Part shown: positions 7,797-12,235 of the stretch, piece by piece
Position numbering within the stretch: the stretch's first letter is position 1
Layout: every line of letters begins with the position of its first letter
NCBI GenBank assembly: GCA_903952805.1
Contig: CAJBHN010000196.1
Coordinates: forward strand, 1-12,235
Source of the DNA: an uncultured Myxococcales bacterium
Lineage (GTDB): Bacteria > Myxococcota > UBA727 > VGSZ01
Reading direction: 5' to 3'
Length of the DNA stretch: 12,235 bases
Notes under the pieces: generated by a model
Database searches by the model: none
Seen by the model: the letters and a program-made list of their open reading frames with translations, nothing else
What the model was told of the DNA's origin: nothing
Made by a program: the position numbers and the translations under genes

Positions 7797-8498
7797 ATGT
7801 CAGACCTTCACTCCGTGACTATGATCTCCATTGACGAAACGGGTGGGCGCCAGGTGCTCATGACCCTCGACACCGAGCACACCTCCGTGCGGCACAGCCA
7901 TCGGGTCGCCGGCCAATATGTGAAGTTGGCCCTCTACGCCGACGACGTGGTGCGTCCCTACGCCGTCGCGAGCAAGCCGGGCGCACCCAATCTGGAGATC
8001 CTCGTCAAGGCTCCCGAGGAACGCCTCGCCCAACTGGTGGGGCTCAAGAGCGGCGATCGAGTCCGCGTGTCGGCTTGTATGGGCAACGGCTACGACATGG
8101 AGGCGCTGCGCGGGCGACATGTGTGGCTCGTCGGCGTTGGCAGTGGCATCGCCCCCCTGCGCTCCTGTTTGGAAGTCATGCTCGATGAACGCATGGCCTA
8201 TCGGGACATCACGCTGCTGTACGGCGTGCGCGACCCGACGGAGTTGGTCTTTCAGGCCCGCTTTGGACAATGGGCGGGGCTCGGTGTCCGGGTCGTGCCG
8301 GTGGTGTCGGGGGCCCACGTGGTCGAGGCTGACTGGGCTGGCGCTCGCGGTCACGTACAAGACCATTTGCCTGCATCGTTGCCCCATCCCGAGCACACGG
8401 TGGCGGTGGTGTGCGGGTTGCCCGACATGGAAAAGGCCGTGGCTGCCGCCTTGCTTGAACGCGGGGTCGGTCCTGATCGCGTGCTGCGAAACTGGTAG
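7797..8498 (+). CDS. FNR-like FAD/NAD(P)-binding oxidoreductase
   Basis: This 233-residue flavoprotein is of the ferredoxin-NADP reductase/PyrK type. The FAD-binding motif RPYAVAS (53-59) has the RxY(S/A)xxS pattern. The nucleotide-binding domain shows VGVGSGIAPLRS (112-123), LLYGVRDPTELVF (140-152) and VCGLPDMEKAV (205-215), and the protein ends with an aromatic RNW. No Cys cluster for a [2Fe-2S] centre is present, so it is not a full PyrK or phthalate-dioxygenase reductase. It probably passes electrons between NAD(P)H and an unknown partner in the cytoplasm. The ATG at 7797 was chosen over the GTG at 7791; neither has a clear ribosome site. The HD-GYP regulator gene starts 9 bases after its stop, so the two are likely co-transcribed. 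Confidence 0.82.
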   Translation: MSDLHSVTMISIDETGGRQVLMTLDTEHTSVRHSHRVAGQYVKLALYADDVVRPYAVASKPGAPNLEILVKAPEERLAQLVGLKSGDRVRVSACMGNGYDMEALRGRHVWLVGVGSGIAPLRSCLEVMLDERMAYRDITLLYGVRDPTELVFQARFGQWAGLGVRVVPVVSGAHVVEADWAGARGHVQDHLPASLPHPEHTVAVVCGLPDMEKAVAAALLERGVGPDRVLRNW

Positions 8499-8507
8499 CG
8501 TCCCGTC

Positions 8508-9977
8508 GTGACAACCACACCGATGCACATCCTGGTCGCTGACGACGACGCCGCCATCCGTGACCTGCTCGCACGAGGACTGCGTGGTGACTTCAACGTC
8601 TTGTTGGCCATCGACGGCAACGCGGCCCTGACGGCGCTGGAGACCCTGCGCCCCGACGCCATCCTCGTCGACGAGATGATGCCAGGGGCCACGGGCACCC
8701 AGGTGTTGCTCCGGGCCAAGGAGCTGTGGCCCGATGTCCCCAGGTTGTTGATGACGGCGTCGTCGGACGTCACGGCGGCCATGCGCGCGGTCAACCGCGG
8801 CGAAGTGCATCGCTTCTATACCAAGCCCTTGCGCCTCGCCGAGATCCGCCGCGCCATCATCGAGCTGGTGAGTCGAGCCCGCGCCGATGCTGCACTGCGG
8901 GTCGAGTTGCTGGCGTTGCGGGCGGTCCAAAGCTTTTCCACCCAGCCAAGCAGGGTGGCCATCCTGTGTGAAGGCGAGATTGGCGAGAGGCTGGAACGAG
9001 CGGCTCGTCGTAGGGGCTTCAATGTCGTTCGTGCCTTGCGCAAAGAGGCGATGGAGGAAGTCATCGGCGCCGGCGGCTGCGACGTCGTTGTCGTCGACGT
9101 TGATGTCGGCGACCAGAACCTGGCCGAGATGACCCAGCTGGTTCGTCGCGTCGACGTCGGCACGAGTCTCATCCTGGTCGATGCGACCGGCAGCATGGCG
9201 TCACTCACCAAGGCGTTTCAGTTCGGCGCGGTAGACTGTCTGATGCCGCCATGGCTCGACGATGTGATGTTGTCGGTGCGGTTGGAGCGAGCCGCCGCTC
9301 GACCCCGGGAGCGCTCCGAATTGCGACGATTGACCCATGACCTGGTCGCGGCCAACCGAGAGTTGGCTTTCGCCAACCGGCGTGTCGAAGAGGGTCAGGT
9401 CAAGCTGCTCGGAGGCCTCGTGCGGGCCCTGGAGGCGCGCGATCCCTACACCGCTGGCCACACCGACCGCGTCGCCAGCATCAGCGTCCGCTGCGGCTCT
9501 GCCCTGGGGTTGGGCACCGTTGCCCTGGAGACCATTCGGGTCGGCGCCTTGTTGCACGACATCGGCAAGATCGGGATTCGCGACGACATGCTGTACAAGC
9601 CCGGTCGCCTGACGCCTGCAGAGTACGAGGCCATCAAAGCCCACACGACCATCGGCGCCCGGATCTTGGAGGGCATAGAATCGCTCGCCTGCGTCGTGCC
9701 GATTGTGCGTGGGCACCACGAGCGGCCCGATGGCCGAGGTTACCCCGACGGGGTCTCCGCCAGCGATTTGCCGTTGGAGGTCCGCATCGTCTCGGGGGCC
9801 GACGTCCTCGACGCCATCACCTCCACCCGTCCCTACCGGCCGGCCAGCGGCGTCGACGAGGCGTTTGAAGTTCTGGCCACGCTCGCCGGTGGTCAGCTCG
9901 ATGCAGACGTCGTCAATGCCTTGCGGGGGCTGCACCGCGAGGGTCGCATCGACGACCTGCTGCAGCACGATCAGTGA
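8508..9977 (+). CDS. Response regulator: receiver, pseudo-receiver and HD-GYP domain
   Basis: This is a 489-residue protein. Residues 6-125 are a full receiver domain: acidic pair Asp12/Asp13, phospho-acceptor Asp55 (ILVDEMMPG), Thr83 and Lys106 (YTKP). Residues ~149-262 have receiver-like strand/helix spacing with DVVVVDVD (192-199), but lack the acidic pair and the Lys (MPPW in place of xKPx), so this looks like a degenerate receiver. After a helical linker, residues ~297-489 form an HD-GYP domain with HTDR (318-321), HDIGK (350-354) and HHERPDGRGYP (403-413). This set of residues is typical of active cyclic-di-GMP phosphodiesterases. No DNA-binding domain is present, so output is probably by lowering c-di-GMP. 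The GTG at 8508 fits the spacing; the ATG at 8523, which begins MHILVADDD, is an alternative. No cognate histidine kinase is in the window. Confidence 0.92.
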   Translation: MTTTPMHILVADDDAAIRDLLARGLRGDFNVLLAIDGNAALTALETLRPDAILVDEMMPGATGTQVLLRAKELWPDVPRLLMTASSDVTAAMRAVNRGEVHRFYTKPLRLAEIRRAIIELVSRARADAALRVELLALRAVQSFSTQPSRVAILCEGEIGERLERAARRRGFNVVRALRKEAMEEVIGAGGCDVVVVDVDVGDQNLAEMTQLVRRVDVGTSLILVDATGSMASLTKAFQFGAVDCLMPPWLDDVMLSVRLERAAARPRERSELRRLTHDLVAANRELAFANRRVEEGQVKLLGGLVRALEARDPYTAGHTDRVASISVRCGSALGLGTVALETIRVGALLHDIGKIGIRDDMLYKPGRLTPAEYEAIKAHTTIGARILEGIESLACVVPIVRGHHERPDGRGYPDGVSASDLPLEVRIVSGADVLDAITSTRPYRPASGVDEAFEVLATLAGGQLDADVVNALRGLHREGRIDDLLQHDQ

Positions 9978-10007
9978 CGGCGGCGGCCGCCCCACCAGCC
10001 CCTGTGC
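9978..10007. other. 30-base convergent gap with a GC palindrome
   Basis: The short gap between the HD-GYP stop and the Omp85 stop is GC-rich and contains the palindrome GGCGGCCGCC. There is no T-run, and I cannot support a terminator call. Confidence 0.4.
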
Positions 10008-12235
10008 TCAGAAGGCGCTGCCGACGCCGAGGAAGAAGTTGATGGGTTGATCGAAGTTGCGGCGCGTGACCGGCACACTCCACTCAAAACGAAACGGCAA
10101 CACCGGCGTTTCCAGCAGCAGCCCAAAACCCACCGACATCATCAAGTTGCCGACGAGGAATTCGGTGTCGCGCTCAATGGTGCCGCCAAAAATCTTCGCG
10201 AGTTCGTCCTCGCCGTAGGCATTGCCGAAGTCGGTGAAGACAAAGCCGCGAATGGGGGCGCCGGGCCACACCGGTGCTTCCAGTTCCAGGTTCTGCACCA
10301 CCTTGAGCACCCCGCCGACGTCGGCGAGGACGGGAGCGCCATCGACCGTCGGCAAAGATTGTCGGGGTCCGATGCTGCGCGGAAAAAATCCGCGCACGCT
10401 GCCCAGGCCGCCCAGGAAATACCGATCGGTCACCGGAGCGCTGCCGCCCAGGGGATTCACGACGCCACCCAACTGGGTGTTGCTCTTGAGGGTGATGTCC
10501 CACAGTGGCGACCAGAAGGCGCGGACATTGGCCTGGCCCTCAATGAAGCTGAGCCCCGACGCGGTCCATGGTCCAGCGGTGGCGCCGTCGACGGAGACGA
10601 GCAGGCCGTTTCTCGGCGACAGGCCTCCCTCGCGTGAATCGTAGCCAGCACGAAATTCCAGCGTGTTGCGGAAGGTGTCCTGGGGCAGCAGCGACGACGA
10701 TTGCAGCCGCTTGTCGTCATAGGCGACGACGCCGCCGTATTCGAGGCCAAGGCCACCGCCGACGAAGAGCCGGGCGGGACCACCAAGGCGATAGCCGAGT
10801 TCGTGGGCGTAATTGGCGCGCATGGAGCCGCCAAAAACCGAAGCAATGCTGAAGTCACGGTAGCGCAACTCGCGGCGGTGGGCCTCGATGGTGGCGACGG
10901 AGCGGGTCCCCAACAGGCGGGGCTCGCTGAGTGAGGCGTCAAACAAGAAGCGCAGGGCCGAAGACTGCACAGACGCGAAGCCCTGCAGGCCCGAGCCCAG
11001 CAGATTTCGATCGCCGGCGACGCCAATGAAGATGAAGCCTTCGTTGGCGTCGCCAAAAAACGCCGGCGACAACAGCCAGGTGGTGGTTTCGGCGACGACG
11101 AATTCGACGTCGACCACGGCTTCGCCAGAGGCGACGACGCCAGCGTCGTCTGTGGCGACGGGGACCGCGCGTCCCTGGGCCGACACCAGCAGTCCCGTTT
11201 GCATGAGGTTGCGCTCGGACCGTTTGACGTCGGTGTGTTTGTAGAGAGCGCCAGCCTTGACCTCGAGCTCGCGCAGCAGCACGTGGGGCATGGTGCCTTT
11301 GTTGCCGGCCAGACGAACCTCGCGCACGGTGGCGAGGGGCCCCTTCACCATCGACAAGGTGATGGCGATGCCTTTTTTGTCCTCGGCGTGGGACGGCGGC
11401 GCGCCCACGGCCAGTTGCTGCTCAAAGCGGGCGAATGGGTAGCCCAGCTCTCGCCAGGCATCCAGCAAAGGGTCTGCCTGCGTCTGCAGCGTGACGAGGT
11501 CGGCGACCGAGCCGTCTTTGATCGCCACCCGCTCGCGCAGGGCGATTGGATCGGCCCCGTCGGGGAGGTCGCCGGCGATGGTCAGTGAGGACAACTCGTA
11601 TTGGGCGCCTTCGACGACGGCGAGGGTCACCTGCAGGCCCGACAAATCCGATGACGCAGTCACGCGGGTTTCCATGACGCGGGCCTCGAGGAAGCCGCGC
11701 TGGTAATAGTTGTACACGAGGCGCTGCTGGTCCTGGTCGAGGTAGGGACGGTGATAAAGGCCCGCCCTCGTCAGCGCACCGAGCGGCTCAGGGGGGCGAG
11801 AGAAGAACCCCGCGCGCAAATCAGCGTCGGAGACCAACTCGTTGCCGACGATGGAGACCTCTTTCAGTTCAGCCCGGTCGCCGGCGGTGACAGCGAAACG
11901 GGCCCGTGGTCCCGCGCCGCCGTCGACGACCTCGACGCTGACCGTCGCGGTCAAAAAGCCGCGGGCGCGGTGTTGGCGGGTGACCTCTTCGGCGTCGTCC
12001 TTGAGCAGTTCGACGTCGAGCGGTGCGCCGACTTTAGACTGCAGAAAGCCCAGAAAAGTCTCGGTGCGAAAATAGCTGGAGCCAACGACGTCGACGCCCG
12101 TCAAAACCTCGACGTTGGCCGAGGCGTCGGTAACGACGTCGGCAGGGAGAGCGTCGTCGATGGCTGCTGGTGGGGTTGATCCACTCCCACTGCCGGCGGA
12201 CTGCGCGAGGGCAGAGGCGCTGACGCCGAGACACA
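10008..12235 (-). CDS. BamA/TamA-family outer-membrane protein, four POTRA domains (5' partial)
   Basis: The frame is open to the right edge, so the start codon is outside the window. An in-frame TTG at 12104 is not the start. The first visible residues (CLGVSASALA then QSAGSGSGS) look like the end of a signal peptide and a flexible linker. Four POTRA-like domains follow, at about 12115-11880, 11876-11610, 11609-11343 and 11342-11085, with motifs such as VDVVGSSYF, VSIVGNELVS, LTIAGDLP and VRLAGNKGTMPHVLLREL. The remainder is an Omp85 beta-barrel with the lid motif LGGLGSVRGFFP (near 10385-10420). It ends FFLGVGSAF, with the C-terminal Phe typical of barrel proteins. Members insert barrel proteins into the outer membrane or translocate substrates. 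BamA usually has five POTRAs and TamA three, so the subfamily is left open. No tamB or other bam gene is visible. Confidence 0.9.
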   Translation of the reverse strand, partial: CLGVSASALAQSAGSGSGSTPPAAIDDALPADVVTDASANVEVLTGVDVVGSSYFRTETFLGFLQSKVGAPLDVELLKDDAEEVTRQHRARGFLTATVSVEVVDGGAGPRARFAVTAGDRAELKEVSIVGNELVSDADLRAGFFSRPPEPLGALTRAGLYHRPYLDQDQQRLVYNYYQRGFLEARVMETRVTASSDLSGLQVTLAVVEGAQYELSSLTIAGDLPDGADPIALRERVAIKDGSVADLVTLQTQADPLLDAWRELGYPFARFEQQLAVGAPPSHAEDKKGIAITLSMVKGPLATVREVRLAGNKGTMPHVLLRELEVKAGALYKHTDVKRSERNLMQTGLLVSAQGRAVPVATDDAGVVASGEAVVDVEFVVAETTTWLLSPAFFGDANEGFIFIGVAGDRNLLGSGLQGFASVQSSALRFLFDASLSEPRLLGTRSVATIEAHRRELRYRDFSIASVFGGSMRANYAHELGYRLGGPARLFVGGGLGLEYGGVVAYDDKRLQSSSLLPQDTFRNTLEFRAGYDSREGGLSPRNGLLVSVDGATAGPWTASGLSFIEGQANVRAFWSPLWDITLKSNTQLGGVVNPLGGSAPVTDRYFLGGLGSVRGFFPRSIGPRQSLPTVDGAPVLADVGGVLKVVQNLELEAPVWPGAPIRGFVFTDFGNAYGEDELAKIFGGTIERDTEFLVGNLMMSVGFGLLLETPVLPFRFEWSVPVTRRNFDQPINFFLGVGSAF

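Noticed and set aside
12034..12234. 66-residue - strand frame at the right edge
   Set aside because: The Omp85 frame itself continues to the edge with a plausible signal-peptide end, and the arginine-rich alternative frame is a shadow.

Overview
The window looks like chromosomal DNA of a high-GC Gram-negative bacterium. The outer-membrane Omp85 protein requires an outer membrane. The annexin-repeat protein, the HD-GYP regulator and the GC-rich codon use would suit a myxobacterial or other 'deltaproteobacterial' lineage. That placement is inference; no rRNA or other marker gene is present. I see no tRNA, rRNA, CRISPR array, insertion sequence, integrase or phage gene, and no intergenic stretch longer than about 125 bases.

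Layout. (1) 2-2239 (+): the 3' part of a large annexin-repeat protein with a Gly/Ala-rich hydrophobic C-terminal module; its start lies left of the window. (2) 2362-3543 (-): a PA0069-type radical SAM protein. A perfect 14-bp palindrome matching the GAAC-N4-GTTC form of LexA box sits just before its ATG. (3) 3651-6616 (+): a tightly packed nickel-pincer nucleotide (NPN) cofactor cluster: a 66-residue His-rich membrane miniprotein, then larC, larE and larB, with stop/start overlaps of 8 and 4 bases at the larC/larE and larE/larB junctions. LarB carboxylates and hydrolyses NaAD, LarE adds two sulfurs, and LarC inserts nickel. The client enzyme (LarA-type racemase or epimerase) is not in the window. 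(4) 6621-7754 (-): panC, pantothenate synthetase, with an unusual N-terminal Lys/Thr/Ser/Ala tail built from eleven xx(S/T)K tetrapeptides. (5) 7797-9977 (+): an FNR-like FAD/NAD(P) oxidoreductase followed 9 bases later by a receiver/pseudo-receiver/HD-GYP regulator. (6) 10008-12235 (-): a BamA/TamA-family outer-membrane protein with four POTRA domains. It runs off the right edge within its signal peptide.

The genes form three convergent junctions (2240-2361, 6617-6620, 9978-10007) and two divergent ones (3544-3650, 7755-7796). The items most worth following up are the bacterial annexin fused to a membrane-active-looking module, the LexA-like operator before the radical SAM gene, the His-rich miniprotein leading the lar operon, and two in-frame simple-sequence repeats that build low-complexity segments in LarC (Ser10) and PanC (TK-rich tail).
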